DNA of 64,000 nt from an uncultured Rivibacter sp. (GCA_946480925.1 CAMLLU010000021.1:1-64000), one strand, 5' to 3'. Shown: positions 8,048-17,182, counted from the first letter of the stretch. The notes: generated by a model from the sequence alone, not told the origin. Program-made: numbers and translations.

Positions 8048-9142
8048 TCAACGGGCCGGGCGCAGCCGGCGGAAGGAGCTGGCTGCCGAGCCGCGGTCGC
8101 GCCACCACAGCAGCGTCAACGCGCCGAGCAGCGTGCCTCCGTGGATCACCACCAGGCAGGCACCGAGCCCCAGCTTGCCCGAGGACACCCAGGCCTGCGA
8201 AAGGCTCAGCAGGTTGTAGTAGACGACGAAGGCCAGCAGCGCGTACATCAGGTTCCAGCTGCCACCGCGGCGCGGGTTGCTGGCGGCCAGGCCGATGCCC
8301 AGCAACAGCAGGTTCAGCCCGCCGAAGGCGAGGCCGAGCCGCCAGGCGAGCTCGCCCAGGTGCCGGTTCGACGGCCGCAGGATGAGCTCGAAGGTTGGCT
8401 GCGCACGAGGCGGCAGGTGCTCGGCCCCGGTCACCGCCCGTTCGCCGGCCAGCACGCGATAGCGGTCGAACTGCGCCAACTGCTTCTCGTTGGTCTTGAG
8501 ATCGGTGTCGGTGCGTTGGCCGCGTTCGAGGATCAGGTAACGGTCGCCGTCGCTCATCTCGACCTGGCCGCTGCGCGCGGTGGTCACGGACTCTCGGCCG
8601 TCTTCGTTCTGCAGGATGAAGACATTGCGCCCGGCCAGCGAATCGCCACTGCCGCGCTCGACGAAGAACACGCGCCGGCCATCGCTGGAGGTCTGGAACT
8701 GGCCCGGCGCCACGCGTGAGAGGTCCGAGCGTTTTTCGTAACGGTCCTTCAGTTCGGCCACTTGGCGGTTGCCCCAGGGCCACACTACCAGCGCCAGCAC
8801 GGCAATGGCCAGCAGCACCGGCCAGCCCAGGCGCACCACCGGCTTGACGAAGCGCGCTAGCCCCAGGCCGCTGGCGAACCAGATGACCATTTCGCTGTCG
8901 CGGTACATGCGCGTGAGGGTGGATACCACGGCAATGAACAGCGACAAGCTCAGCATCGTGGGCAGGTGGCCGAGTGCGGTGTAGCCCAGCAGCAGCGCCA
9001 CGTCCTGCGGGGCCACCGAGCCGCCGGCGGCGAGGCCGAGCGTACGGATCAGCATCATCGTCAGCACGATGGTGAGGATCACGACCAGGGTCGCGCCGAA
9101 GCTGCGCGCCAGCTCTCGGCGCAAAGAGGAATCGAATAACAT
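8048..9142 (-). CDS. lptF: LPS export ABC transporter permease LptF
   Basis: Partner permease of LptG in the LptB2FG lipopolysaccharide extractor, 364 residues. Begins MLFDSSLRRELARSFGATL, the typical LptF opening, then membrane helices, the coupling-helix region MYRDSEMVIWFASGLGL, a periplasmic jellyroll domain (QFQTSSDGRRVFFVE) and a C-terminal helical block. A much longer open frame runs upstream through the antisense of pepA, so the ATG at 9142 was chosen from the family start. It is the first gene of a five-gene minus-strand operon (lptF, lptG, cbiX, cysB, aminotransferase) and is divergent from pepA with only 27 bp between the start codons. Confidence 0.93.
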   Translation of the reverse strand: MLFDSSLRRELARSFGATLVVILTIVLTMMLIRTLGLAAGGSVAPQDVALLLGYTALGHLPTMLSLSLFIAVVSTLTRMYRDSEMVIWFASGLGLARFVKPVVRLGWPVLLAIAVLALVVWPWGNRQVAELKDRYEKRSDLSRVAPGQFQTSSDGRRVFFVERGSGDSLAGRNVFILQNEDGRESVTTARSGQVEMSDGDRYLILERGQRTDTDLKTNEKQLAQFDRYRVLAGERAVTGAEHLPPRAQPTFELILRPSNRHLGELAWRLGLAFGGLNLLLLGIGLAASNPRRGGSWNLMYALLAFVVYYNLLSLSQAWVSSGKLGLGACLVVIHGGTLLGALTLLWWRDRGSAASSFRRLRPAR

Positions 9143-9169
9143 CGACGGATTCAATATTCGCTCGTCATT

Positions 9170-10642
9170 ATGGACTTTCGTTCTCTCGTTGCAGCGCGCG
9201 GCGCGCTCTCCGCCGTGGTCGCCGATGCCTTGGTCGTCGTGGTCGCCGGTGAGCTGAAGGAGCAAACGCTCGACAAGCCGCTGGCCGATGCCTTGCAGGA
9301 CGCAGTGAACCAGGGCGATTTGCAGTGGAAGCCCGGGCGCGTGCTCTACCTGCACCGGTTGGCCGGTGTGAAGGCGGGGCGCGTCGTGTTCGCGGTTGCG
9401 GCCGACGGCACGCCCAAGGCCTGGCGTACGGCCTTGCAGGCCGCCATGGGCCAGATCAAGGGCACCGGCGCCAAGCATGTGGCGGTGACCTACGCTGGCA
9501 GCGAAGAGCTGGGTGCCGAACATGCCGAGGTGGCGGTGACCGGTGCGGCCGATGCGGTCTATGTCTACCGCCACACCAAGCCGAGCGCGACGCCGGCTCC
9601 GGCGCTGCAAAAGCTGAGCGTGTTGTGCACGAAGGCCGAATCCAAGGCGGTGCAGGCGGGCCTGGCGCGCGGCGAAGCCATCGCCCACGGCGTGCGCGTG
9701 GCACGCGAATGCGCCAACCGGCCGGCCAACCATGCCACGCCCACGTTCCTGGCCGATCAGGCCAAGCAGCTGGGCAAGCAGTTCGGCTTCAAGGTGGAGG
9801 TGCTCGACCGCAAGGCCGTCGAAAAGCTCGGCATGGGAGCGTTCCTCGCGGTGGCGCAGGGCTCCGAAGAACCGCTGCGCTTCATCGTCGTGCGCTACGA
9901 AGGAGCATCCAAGAGCCAGGCGCCGGTGGTGCTGGTGGGCAAGGGCATCACCTTCGACACCGGCGGCATCTCGATCAAGCCCTCGGCCGACATGGACGAG
10001 ATGAAGTTCGACATGTGCGGTGCCGCCAGCGTGCTGGGTACGCTGCGTGCTATCGGCGAACTCAAGCCCAAGGTCAACGTGGTGGGCATCATCCCCGCCT
10101 GCGAAAACATGCCGAGTGGCCGTGCCGTCAAGCCCGGCGACGTGGTGACCAGCATGTCGGGCCAGACCATCGAGATCCTGAACACCGATGCCGAAGGCCG
10201 GCTGATCCTGTGTGACGCGCTCACCTATGCCGAGCGCTTCAAGCCTGCGGTGGTGGTGGACATCGCCACGCTCACCGGCGCCTGCATCATTGCGCTGGGC
10301 CACCACAACTCGGGCCTCTTCACGGCCGACGATGCGCTGGCGGCTGAGCTGCTGGCGGCCAGCCGCAAGGCGCTGGATCCAGCCTGGCGCATGCCGCTGG
10401 ACGAGGAGTACGACGAAGGGCTCAAGAGCAACTTCGCCGACATGGCCAACGTGGGCAGCCGTGCAGGCGGCGCCATCACCGCGGCGATGTTCCTGCGGAA
10501 GTTCACGGGCAAGTACCGCTGGGCGCACCTCGACATCGCAGGCACGGCATGGAAGTCGGGTGCGGCCAAGGGCTCGACCGGGCGACCGGTGCCCTTGCTC
10601 ACGCACTTCGTGCTGTCGCAGGCGCGCCAGTCGGCCGCTTGA
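9170..10642 (+). CDS. pepA: Leucyl aminopeptidase (PepA)
   Basis: Cytosolic M17 zinc/manganese aminopeptidase that removes N-terminal leucine and other residues; in enteric bacteria and pseudomonads it also binds DNA. The 490-residue protein has the N-terminal macro-like domain (1-160) and the catalytic domain with the metal/active-site stretches VGKGITFDTGGISIKPS (around 255) and the family signature NTDAEGRLILCDALTYA (around 335). The start ATG lies only 27 bp from the lptF start, an arrangement conserved in many beta- and gammaproteobacteria. holC follows after 43 bp. Confidence 0.95.
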   Translation: MDFRSLVAARGALSAVVADALVVVVAGELKEQTLDKPLADALQDAVNQGDLQWKPGRVLYLHRLAGVKAGRVVFAVAADGTPKAWRTALQAAMGQIKGTGAKHVAVTYAGSEELGAEHAEVAVTGAADAVYVYRHTKPSATPAPALQKLSVLCTKAESKAVQAGLARGEAIAHGVRVARECANRPANHATPTFLADQAKQLGKQFGFKVEVLDRKAVEKLGMGAFLAVAQGSEEPLRFIVVRYEGASKSQAPVVLVGKGITFDTGGISIKPSADMDEMKFDMCGAASVLGTLRAIGELKPKVNVVGIIPACENMPSGRAVKPGDVVTSMSGQTIEILNTDAEGRLILCDALTYAERFKPAVVVDIATLTGACIIALGHHNSGLFTADDALAAELLAASRKALDPAWRMPLDEEYDEGLKSNFADMANVGSRAGGAITAAMFLRKFTGKYRWAHLDIAGTAWKSGAAKGSTGRPVPLLTHFVLSQARQSAA

Positions 10643-10685
10643 TCGAGTGGCCGGTCTTCGAGCCTTCGACTGAGCGGGCACACCG

Positions 10686-11126
10686 ATGACCGAGGTGGCT
10701 TTCCACTTCAACGTGCCGGACAAACTCGCCTACACCTGCCGCCTGCTGCGCAAGGCCTACCGGGCCAGTGCCAGGGTGGTGGTGACGGGTGACGCCATGC
10801 TGCTGCAGGAACTCGACCGCGTGCTGTGGACCTTCGAGCCTCTCGAGTTCGTGCCGCACGTGCGCGCGGCCGACGCGGGCCGCGTTGTCGAACGCCAGCG
10901 TGACACGCCTGTGCTGCTGCTCGACTCGCTGCGCGAGCCGCCACATCAGGACGTGCTGGTGAACCTCGGGCCCTCGGTGGCTGCGGGCTTCGAAAGCTTC
11001 AAGCGGCTGATCGAGGTCGTGTCCGGCGAGACAGACGACCGCCAGGCCGCGCGCGCGCGGTGGAAACACTACGAAGATCGTGGCTACAACATCGTGCGCC
11101 ACGATGTTGCGGGAGCCCGGGCATGA
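10686..11126 (+). CDS. holC: DNA polymerase III subunit chi
   Basis: Clamp-loader accessory subunit that links the DNA polymerase III complex to single-strand binding protein. The 146-residue protein starts TEVAFHFNVPDKLAYTCRLLRKAY and contains TGDAMLLQELDRVLWTF and the DTPVLLLDSL strand, the usual chi pattern. Its position directly after pepA is the conserved pepA-holC arrangement of proteobacteria. The stop overlaps the start of the next small gene (ATGA), so the two are translationally coupled. Confidence 0.93.
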   Translation: MTEVAFHFNVPDKLAYTCRLLRKAYRASARVVVTGDAMLLQELDRVLWTFEPLEFVPHVRAADAGRVVERQRDTPVLLLDSLREPPHQDVLVNLGPSVAAGFESFKRLIEVVSGETDDRQAARARWKHYEDRGYNIVRHDVAGARA

Positions 11127-11536
11127 CCCACGCTCGCACGCCGCCACCACCACCGCCGCCACGCCAGGTCCCCACGCTTACCGAAGTGGTGGACGTGGGT
11201 AACGCGAAGCCTGCTGCCGCGGTGACGGTGCCAGACCCTGTGCTGCCTGTGCCAGCGACCATAACCAAGGCTGCCGTCGCAGCGGCTGCTGTGTCGCCTG
11301 CAGGCGTCGCATCGCCTGCCATCAACGAAGACGTGCTGGTGCAGCGCGTGCTCGTCGACGTGCAGCGACAGGTCGACCTGATGCTTGAGCATCGTCTGCG
11401 CGAAAGCCTCGCGCCCGTTCTGGCGAGGCTCACCGACAGCCTCGTTCGCGAGGTGCGCAACGACCTTGCATCGACGCTGCGTGAGGTCGTGGCCAAGGCC
11501 GTGGCTCAGGAGATCACGCGGCTGCGCGGCCGTTGA
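11123..11536 (+). CDS. Proline-rich hypothetical protein coupled to holC
   Basis: A 137-residue protein of unknown function. It begins MTHARTPPPPPPPRQVPT, a proline run, continues with an Ala/Val/Pro-rich disordered segment to about residue 75, and ends in an amphipathic helical region (VQRVLVDVQRQVDLMLEHRL onward). A small protein in this position and of this composition is often found after holC in Burkholderiales (labelled DUF2486 in some genomes, from memory). The ATG overlaps the holC stop by four bases. The helical C terminus could mediate oligomerisation; no catalytic motif is visible. Confidence 0.7.
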   Translation: MTHARTPPPPPPPRQVPTLTEVVDVGNAKPAAAVTVPDPVLPVPATITKAAVAAAAVSPAGVASPAINEDVLVQRVLVDVQRQVDLMLEHRLRESLAPVLARLTDSLVREVRNDLASTLREVVAKAVAQEITRLRGR

Positions 11537-11772
11537 GTGCCGCGTTTCCCGGGAGTGGTCTGCCTCTTGCTAACAGAGGCACCCGAGCGAGCGGATCGCT
11601 CGATTTCGGGGCGCTGCTAACGACGCGGGTACACGCTGCGTTGACCCGTCAAATGAGCATTTCGCTCCGAGGATTCACTAGGGGAAATGTGTTTCATTTG
11701 GGGTATGGTTGCGCCCGTTGAGACATAACCTGTCCTTTTCACTCTCTCAACGTTCCCAACAGGAGGCTATTC
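11537..11772. promoter_or_regulatory. Intergenic leader before the LivK-type gene
   Basis: 236 bp without a gene. It ends in a strong Shine-Dalgarno, AGGAGG at 11761-11766, six bases before the ATG at 11773, consistent with the high expression usual for binding proteins. A promoter must lie here, but I see no well-spaced -35/-10 pair; TTGACC at 11641 has no good partner at 16-18 bp. Confidence 0.4.
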
Positions 11773-12906
11773 ATGCAAGTCAAACTGAACGCGGTCGTCG
11801 GTGCCATCGCCGTCACGATCGCCGGCCTGGCATCCGCCCAGGACGTTCAGGTCGTCAAGATCGGCCACGTCGGCCCCGTCTCCGGTCCCCAAGCCCACTA
11901 TGGCAAGGACAACGAGAACGGCGCGCGCATGGCCGTTGAAGAGCTCAACACCCAGAACATCACCATCGGTGGCAAGAAGGTCAAGTTCGAGCTCGTCGCC
12001 GAAGACGATGCGGCTGATCCGAAGCAGGGCACCGCTGCTGCACAGAAGCTGTGCGATGCCAAGGTTGCGGGCGTTGTGGGTCACCTGAACTCCGGCACGA
12101 CGATCCCTGCCTCCAAGGTCTACAACGACTGCGGCATCCCGCACATCACGCCCTCGGCCACCAACCCCAAGCTCACGCAAGCCGGCTACAAGACGACCTT
12201 CCGTCTGCTGGCCAATGACAACGCACTGGGTGCCGGCTTGGCCCTGCACGCCGCCAACAACCTGAAGCTGAAGAAGGTCGCGATCATCGACGACCGCACC
12301 GCTTACGGCCAGGGCGTTGCCGAAGTGTTCAAGAAGACCGCGGAAGCCCGTGGCATCCAGGTGGTCGACGCTCAGTACACCACCGACAAGGCCACTGACT
12401 TCATGGCCATCCTGACCGCCATCAAGTCCAAGCAGCCCGACGGCATCTTCTTCGGCGGCATGGACCCGCAAGGCGGTCCGATGCTGCGCCAGATGGAACA
12501 GCTGGGCATGACGAACGTGAAGTTCTTCGGCGGCGACGGCATCTGCACGGCCAAGCTGGCTGAGCTGTCTGCTGGTGCCAAGACGCTGGGCAACGTGATC
12601 TGCGCCGAAGGCGGCTCGTCGCTCGACAAGATGCCCAAGGGCAAGGAGTGGAAGACCAAGTACGACACCAAGTACCCCGGCCAGTTCCAGGTCTATTCGC
12701 CCTACACCTACGACGCGACCTTCGTGCTGGTCGACGCCATGAAGCGTGCCGGCTCGTGGGATCCGAAGGTCTATGGCCCGAAGCTGTTCGAAACCAGCTA
12801 CACCGGCGTGACCGCCAAGGTGGCGTTCGAGAAGGACGGCGAGCTGAAGAACCCGGCCATGACGCTGTACGTCTACAAGGACGGCAAGAAGGTCCCGCTC
12901 AACTGA
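11773..12906 (+). CDS. Branched-chain amino acid ABC transporter substrate-binding protein (LivK type)
   Basis: Periplasmic type I binding protein for branched-chain amino acids or related ligands, 377 residues. A cleavable signal peptide covers residues 1-22 (ending AGLASAQ). The mature part opens VVKIGHVGPVSGPQAHYGKD and contains VVGHLNSGTTIPAS and DDRTAYGQGVAEVF, the standard LivJ/LivK fold segments. No permease or ATPase genes of a Liv transporter are adjacent, so it is an orphan that must use a transporter encoded elsewhere. It has a strong ribosome-binding site and its own terminator, which points to abundant monocistronic expression. Confidence 0.9.
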   Translation: MQVKLNAVVGAIAVTIAGLASAQDVQVVKIGHVGPVSGPQAHYGKDNENGARMAVEELNTQNITIGGKKVKFELVAEDDAADPKQGTAAAQKLCDAKVAGVVGHLNSGTTIPASKVYNDCGIPHITPSATNPKLTQAGYKTTFRLLANDNALGAGLALHAANNLKLKKVAIIDDRTAYGQGVAEVFKKTAEARGIQVVDAQYTTDKATDFMAILTAIKSKQPDGIFFGGMDPQGGPMLRQMEQLGMTNVKFFGGDGICTAKLAELSAGAKTLGNVICAEGGSSLDKMPKGKEWKTKYDTKYPGQFQVYSPYTYDATFVLVDAMKRAGSWDPKVYGPKLFETSYTGVTAKVAFEKDGELKNPAMTLYVYKDGKKVPLN

Positions 12907-12933
12907 GCGCAGGCTTTCCAGGCCAAGTGAAGC

Positions 12934-12962
12934 AAAGGCGCCCTCGGGCGCCTTTCTTCTTT
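12934..12962 (+). terminator. Rho-independent terminator of the LivK-type gene
   Basis: Perfect inverted repeat AAAGGCGCC / GGCGCCTTT with a four-base CTCG loop, followed by CTTCTTTG. It begins 27 bp after the stop codon. Confidence 0.85.
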
Positions 12963-12987
12963 GTGCTCACGCAAAGTCCGAACAGCC

Positions 12988-13060
12988 TTCACCGCGGAGG
13001 ACCGCAGAGAAGAGGGGATTTCTCTGCGGTCCTCCGCGCCCTCCGCGTCTCTGCGGTGAA
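12988..13060. repeat. REP-like palindromic element, copy A
   Basis: Begins TTCACCGCGGAGG and ends TCTGCGGTGAA, so the ends are inverted repeats. Inside is a perfect 17-bp stem (12994-13010 with 13021-13037) around a 10-base loop. Related elements occur at 18360-18451 and 33998-34079. It sits between the convergent LivK-type and GntR genes. Confidence 0.85.
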
Positions 13061-13080
13061 TGAGTTTGGGGTTCTTCCTC

Positions 13081-13839
13081 TCAAGCCGTCGTCTGCACAT
13101 GCAGGCGGCTCGACTGGCAGCGGTGCAGCGCGCGGTAGTGCTCCAGCGGCCGGCCGTTGGCGCCATAGGCGATGGACTCGATGCGCAGCAGCGCCTCGTT
13201 GCCCGGGATGTCGAGCAGCTTGCAGACGTCGGCATCGGGCAGCACCGCGTCGATCCACCGTTCGGCGCGCACGATGCGAAGGCCGTACTGGCGGCGCAGC
13301 ACGTCGTACAGCGAGCGGTTCTCCAGGCGCGTGCGGTGCAGGCCCGGCGCCAGGTCGGCGGGCACGGCGGTCTCGACCAGCAGGCGCAGCTCGCCATCGA
13401 CGCTGCGCAGGCGCTTGAGTGCCACGACCTGCTGCTCGCCGCTCTTGAGTTCCAGTGCGCTGGCTTCCTGTTCCGTAGGGGCGCGCAGCTCCTGCACCAG
13501 CACCTGCGTCCGCACGCTCAGGCCCTTGCGCTCCATCTCGTCAGAGAAGCCGAGCACGGTGGAGACGAAGTCTTCATCGCGTTCGCGTGCGGACACGAAG
13601 GCGCCCTGGCCCTTGATCTTGTAGATGAGGCCGGTGCGCACGAGGTCGGCCAGCGCTTCACGCACCACGATGCGCGAGATGCCGAACTGCTCGCCGAATT
13701 CGGCTTCGGTGGGCAGCTTGGCACCCACGGCCAGCTCGCCTTGGAGGATGCGGCTGCGCAGCGTGTCGCGGAACTGCACCCACAGCGGCGAGCCGGAGTT
13801 GCGGTCTAGCAGGGGCGGGTTGTCGAAAGGACTGTTCAC
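13081..13839 (-). CDS. GntR/HutC-family transcriptional regulator of the sugar cluster
   Basis: A 252-residue DNA-binding regulator. The N-terminal winged helix (residues ~20-85) shows GAKLPTEAEFGEQFGISRIV and the GLIYKIKGQGAFVS wing. The C-terminal UTRA ligand domain (residues ~105-245) places it in the HutC subfamily, whose members usually sense a pathway sugar phosphate or amino acid. It is the last gene of the kinase-dehydrogenase-regulator operon; its GTG start overlaps the dehydrogenase stop (GTGA). It most likely represses both arms of the cluster through the TGTYATGACA sites in the 17.1 kb divergent promoter. Confidence 0.88.
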   Translation of the reverse strand: MNSPFDNPPLLDRNSGSPLWVQFRDTLRSRILQGELAVGAKLPTEAEFGEQFGISRIVVREALADLVRTGLIYKIKGQGAFVSARERDEDFVSTVLGFSDEMERKGLSVRTQVLVQELRAPTEQEASALELKSGEQQVVALKRLRSVDGELRLLVETAVPADLAPGLHRTRLENRSLYDVLRRQYGLRIVRAERWIDAVLPDADVCKLLDIPGNEALLRIESIAYGANGRPLEHYRALHRCQSSRLHVQTTA

Positions 13840-15611
13840 GTCGGAATGGGAGTGGAAAGCGGGCGCGTCTGCGCGAATGATGCATCCAAAGCCGGCGCAT
13901 CTTCTTCGTCGGTGGGGGTGTTGCCGGCCAGGCGCACGCAGTGCCGCTCACGCAGCTCACGGGCGCATTCCTGCATTTCGCTGCGACGGCGCTCTGCGCT
14001 CCACCCCAGGGCCACGCTGGCGATCTGCGCCAGCTCCGCCAGCAGCGCGTCGTTGACCTTGCCGCGAATGGCCAGCAGCGTGCGGCGGATCACCAGGTCT
14101 GCAAGGTGCACGGCGCCGGTTTCAGCGCACAGGTGAACGATCTCCGCGTCGGAATAGTCCGCCGCATGCCGAAGGGGCCGTTCCTCGACCGATGCGAAGC
14201 TCAAGGCCAGCGCATGGGCCTGGCTGCCGTAGCGCGCGACCAGCTGTTCGGCGCGCCGGCGGCTCACGCCGCTGGCCATGCTGATGCGCTCGATGAAGGC
14301 CTGCATGGCCTTCGCCTCGGCCGGCAGGTTGGCGCCGCCGCCGATGCTCAGGTTCTCGGTGGACCGCGCGCGAGGCCGGCCCAGCTGGTGCAGCACTTCG
14401 TTGGCAGCCTGTTCCGACAGGGCGCGGAAGGTCGTCCACTTGCCTCCCACCAGCCCCGTCATGGCGATCTGCCGCCGGCCGTTGGGCGGGTCGATCACCA
14501 CCGAGTGGTCGCGCGCGATGCTGCCGGGCTTGTCGGCATCGGAGCGGGCCAGCGGCCGCACGCCGACGAAGGTATAGACGACTTGCTCGCGGTTGAAGTG
14601 CAGCAGCGGAAACAGCTCGCGCAGCACGCCCAGCAGGTAGTCGATCTCGGCCGGCTCGGTGGCGGCCTCGTCGGGGTCGTCCACCGGGATGTCGGTGGAG
14701 CCCACCAGCACGCGGTCGAGAAAGGGGTAGACGATGCACACACGGCCGTCCGACGCTTCGAAGTACGCCATGCGCCCGTCGAGCGAGCGGCGCAGCGCCG
14801 GGTGGTCGAGCACGAGGTGCGAGCCCTTGGTGCCCATCACGCGCTGGCCCGGGCCGTCCAGTGCCTGGGCCGAACGGTCGAGCCAGGCACCGGTGGCGTT
14901 GACCACCGCATCGGCCGTCACCTGAACCTCTTCGCCTGTGATTTCATCGCGCAGGCAGACGGTGCGGCCCTCGCAGCCCGTGACCTTGCAGTAGTTCGCT
15001 GCCACCGACTGGGGCTGGTCGCGGTTGCCGTCGGCCAGCAGCTCGAGGATCAGCCATTCAGGGTGGCTGATCCAGGCGTCGAAGTAGGTGGCGGTCCAGC
15101 GCACTCGCGGCGGGAACAGCGCGCCGTCGCGCGGCGGCACGCGTTCGATGCGGTGGCCGGGCATCACGCGCTGGCGTCGCCCCAGCAGGTCGTACAGGCG
15201 CAGCCCAAGCGCCACCACCAGCAGGCCGCGGCTGCTGGGCGCGCGGCTGATGCCGAAGAAGCGCAACGCGCTGCTGAGCAAGCCGCCGAAGTGGTTGGAC
15301 AGCGGCACCACCGTCTTCAACGGCCGCACCAGGTGCGGCGCGTTGCGCAGCAGCAGGTTGCGCTCGCGCGTGGCCTCGGCCACCAGCGCGAACGAGCCGT
15401 GCTCCAGGTAGCGCAGGCCGCCGTGGATCATGCGTGAAGGCGCGCTGCTCGCGCCCGCGGCGAAATCGCCCTTGTCGACGATCAGGCAGTCCACGCCCTG
15501 CAGCGAGAGGTCGCGGAACACGCCCACGCCGTTGATGCCGGCGCCGACGATGACCACCGAGAAATGCCGCCCGGCCAGCGACGCTGGGCGCACGTAGGGC
15601 CGCGCGGTCAT
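13836..15611 (-). CDS. GlpD-like FAD-dependent polyol-phosphate/glycerol-3-phosphate dehydrogenase
   Basis: A 591-residue flavoprotein of the aerobic glycerol-3-phosphate dehydrogenase family, normally membrane-associated and passing electrons to quinone. The FAD-binding Rossmann motif VVIVGAGINGVGVFRDLSL is at residues 18-36, followed by ASSAPSRMIHGGLRYLEHG. The C-terminal DAO_C-like domain follows residue ~400. In this context, between an FGGY kinase and a GntR regulator, it may oxidise a different polyol phosphate, as EryB does with erythritol phosphate in rhizobia; ordinary GlpD activity is the alternative. The ATG at 15611 overlaps the kinase stop, and its own stop overlaps the gntR start. 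Confidence 0.85.
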   Translation of the reverse strand: MTARPYVRPASLAGRHFSVVIVGAGINGVGVFRDLSLQGVDCLIVDKGDFAAGASSAPSRMIHGGLRYLEHGSFALVAEATRERNLLLRNAPHLVRPLKTVVPLSNHFGGLLSSALRFFGISRAPSSRGLLVVALGLRLYDLLGRRQRVMPGHRIERVPPRDGALFPPRVRWTATYFDAWISHPEWLILELLADGNRDQPQSVAANYCKVTGCEGRTVCLRDEITGEEVQVTADAVVNATGAWLDRSAQALDGPGQRVMGTKGSHLVLDHPALRRSLDGRMAYFEASDGRVCIVYPFLDRVLVGSTDIPVDDPDEAATEPAEIDYLLGVLRELFPLLHFNREQVVYTFVGVRPLARSDADKPGSIARDHSVVIDPPNGRRQIAMTGLVGGKWTTFRALSEQAANEVLHQLGRPRARSTENLSIGGGANLPAEAKAMQAFIERISMASGVSRRRAEQLVARYGSQAHALALSFASVEERPLRHAADYSDAEIVHLCAETGAVHLADLVIRRTLLAIRGKVNDALLAELAQIASVALGWSAERRRSEMQECARELRERHCVRLAGNTPTDEEDAPALDASFAQTRPLSTPIPT

Positions 15612-17095
15612 GGGCGGCCTCCGGCCAGTTGTGCGAAGGCGGGCGAGAGGTTGTCGATCAGCGCGGCGAATTCGTTGCGAAAGCCCACGCAAGCCTGCAC
15701 GTCGCGCAGCGAGGGTTCGACCAGGTCGCACGGGGCCGGCAGCGTGCTCAGCGGCGCTCCCTGTGACTGAGCGGCGTGCAGCGCGGCGCCGCGTGCGCCG
15801 GTCTCGTCGTCACCGCAGCGCTCGACGGCGTGGCCCAGCATCGACGCCAGCAGCTGCACCAGCCGCGCATCGCGCGCGCCACCGCCGAGTGCCGCCACGC
15901 GGCCGGGCACGCCCAGGTCGAAAGATGCCAGGCGGGTGAGGTGCTGCGCATGCAGGGCCACCACCGCGTCGACCACGGCCCGTGCCATGTGCGCACGCTC
16001 GTGGTGGCCGGCCAGGCCGATGAAGCCCGCGGTGGCACCCGCTGGCGCGCTGCCGCCGTTGATGAAGGGCGCGAAGCGCAGGCCTTCTGCGCCCATCGGT
16101 ACCGTCATTGCCGCTTCGACCACGGCCGCGGCGCTGGGAAACTGCAGCGTGTGGGCGAGCCATGCAATGTTGGCCATCGACGACGGGCTGTTCTCCAGAT
16201 ACAGCCGCTGGTCGGGCGCACCGAAGTTGACGATGGCGCCCACCGCCGGCTTGGGCTCTTGCGCGGGCGCGACGACCGCGTTGACGCACCAGGTGCCCAA
16301 CACCGCGACCGCTTGGCTGCGCTGCTGCGCGCCCACGGCCACCAGCGAAGCCAGCAGATCGATCGCGCTGGCGGCCACCGGCAACCCGGCCGGCAGCCCA
16401 CACTCGGCGGCCTGCGCAGGCAGCAGCCGGCCGATCACCGTGCCGCTGGGCACGAGCGGGGGCAGCGCATGGGCGGCCAGCTCGGTCAGGCCCGCAGCCT
16501 CGAAGGCCAATGGCGACCATTCGCCCGTGGCCAGCGATAGCAGGCCGGCCGTGCTGGCATCGCTCGCATCGGTGGCCAGCTCGCCGGTCAGCAGGAAGGC
16601 GAGGTAGTCCTTCGCGAACAACAGGTGGCGGATATCGCCGCGCTGCAGCGCACCCGTGGCCAGCAGCTCCGCTGCAACCAGGGTCGGCTGGCCGGCCCAT
16701 GGCTGGCAGCCCACGTCCTGGAACAGAGCCGCACCGTGGCGCTGGGCCAGGGCCCGGGCACGTGCGGCTGCGCGCTGGTCGGTGGAGGCCACCGCGCAGC
16801 CGTGCAGCAACTGGCCCTCGGCACCCAGCACATACAAGCCCGCGCCATGCCCCGTGCAGCCGATCGCACGCACGTCGCCAACGCGTGCGCCGAGCTGCTG
16901 CGAGACGCTGCGCAGCGCCTGCACGAGTCCGCTGCGTATGGCCGTTTCGGCCAGCTCGCAGCCGCCGCCAGGTAGCCGCACATGGGGCAGGGCGCCGCCC
17001 GCTGCCGCCAGGGTTGCACCGCTCCCGGCCTCGAAGGCCACGGCCTTCAAGCCGGTGGAGCCCATGTCTATACCGATGTAGATGTCTGTTCGCAT
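15608..17095 (-). CDS. FGGY-family carbohydrate kinase
   Basis: A 495-residue cytosolic sugar/polyol kinase. The ATPase-fold phosphate-1 motif IGIDMGSTGLKAVAF is at residues 7-21; GCTGHGAGL (around 80) and the C-terminal adenosine motif VAALGGGARDARLVQLLASM (around 412) match the family. Subfamily is uncertain: xylulokinase-, glycerol- and erythritol-kinase-like features are mixed. It leads the leftward operon kinase, dehydrogenase, regulator. No Shine-Dalgarno is visible before the ATG at 17095, and a TGTTATGACA motif begins on the A of that ATG's complement, so translation may be leaderless or weak and transcription directly blocked by a bound repressor. Confidence 0.87.
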   Translation of the reverse strand: MRTDIYIGIDMGSTGLKAVAFEAGSGATLAAAGGALPHVRLPGGGCELAETAIRSGLVQALRSVSQQLGARVGDVRAIGCTGHGAGLYVLGAEGQLLHGCAVASTDQRAAARARALAQRHGAALFQDVGCQPWAGQPTLVAAELLATGALQRGDIRHLLFAKDYLAFLLTGELATDASDASTAGLLSLATGEWSPLAFEAAGLTELAAHALPPLVPSGTVIGRLLPAQAAECGLPAGLPVAASAIDLLASLVAVGAQQRSQAVAVLGTWCVNAVVAPAQEPKPAVGAIVNFGAPDQRLYLENSPSSMANIAWLAHTLQFPSAAAVVEAAMTVPMGAEGLRFAPFINGGSAPAGATAGFIGLAGHHERAHMARAVVDAVVALHAQHLTRLASFDLGVPGRVAALGGGARDARLVQLLASMLGHAVERCGDDETGARGAALHAAQSQGAPLSTLPAPCDLVEPSLRDVQACVGFRNEFAALIDNLSPAFAQLAGGRP

Positions 17096-17104
17096 GTTAT
17101 GACA
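17095..17104. promoter_or_regulatory. Putative GntR operator 1
   Basis: TGTTATGACA, within the imperfect palindrome ATGTTATGACAT (17094-17105). It matches the second site at 17183-17192 in nine of ten bases and abuts the kinase start codon, so a bound regulator would block the leftward operon. Confidence 0.5.
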
Positions 17105-17182
17105 TCGTGAATGGTTTTAAGGGAGTATATAGCCGTGTTTCCCCTAGGTTCTGCTTTGCAAGACTACTCTATATTTCATCGC

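Noticed and set aside
9143..10723. Long upstream extension of the lptF reading frame
   Set aside because: It crosses antisense through pepA; LptF begins at the family start at 9142.
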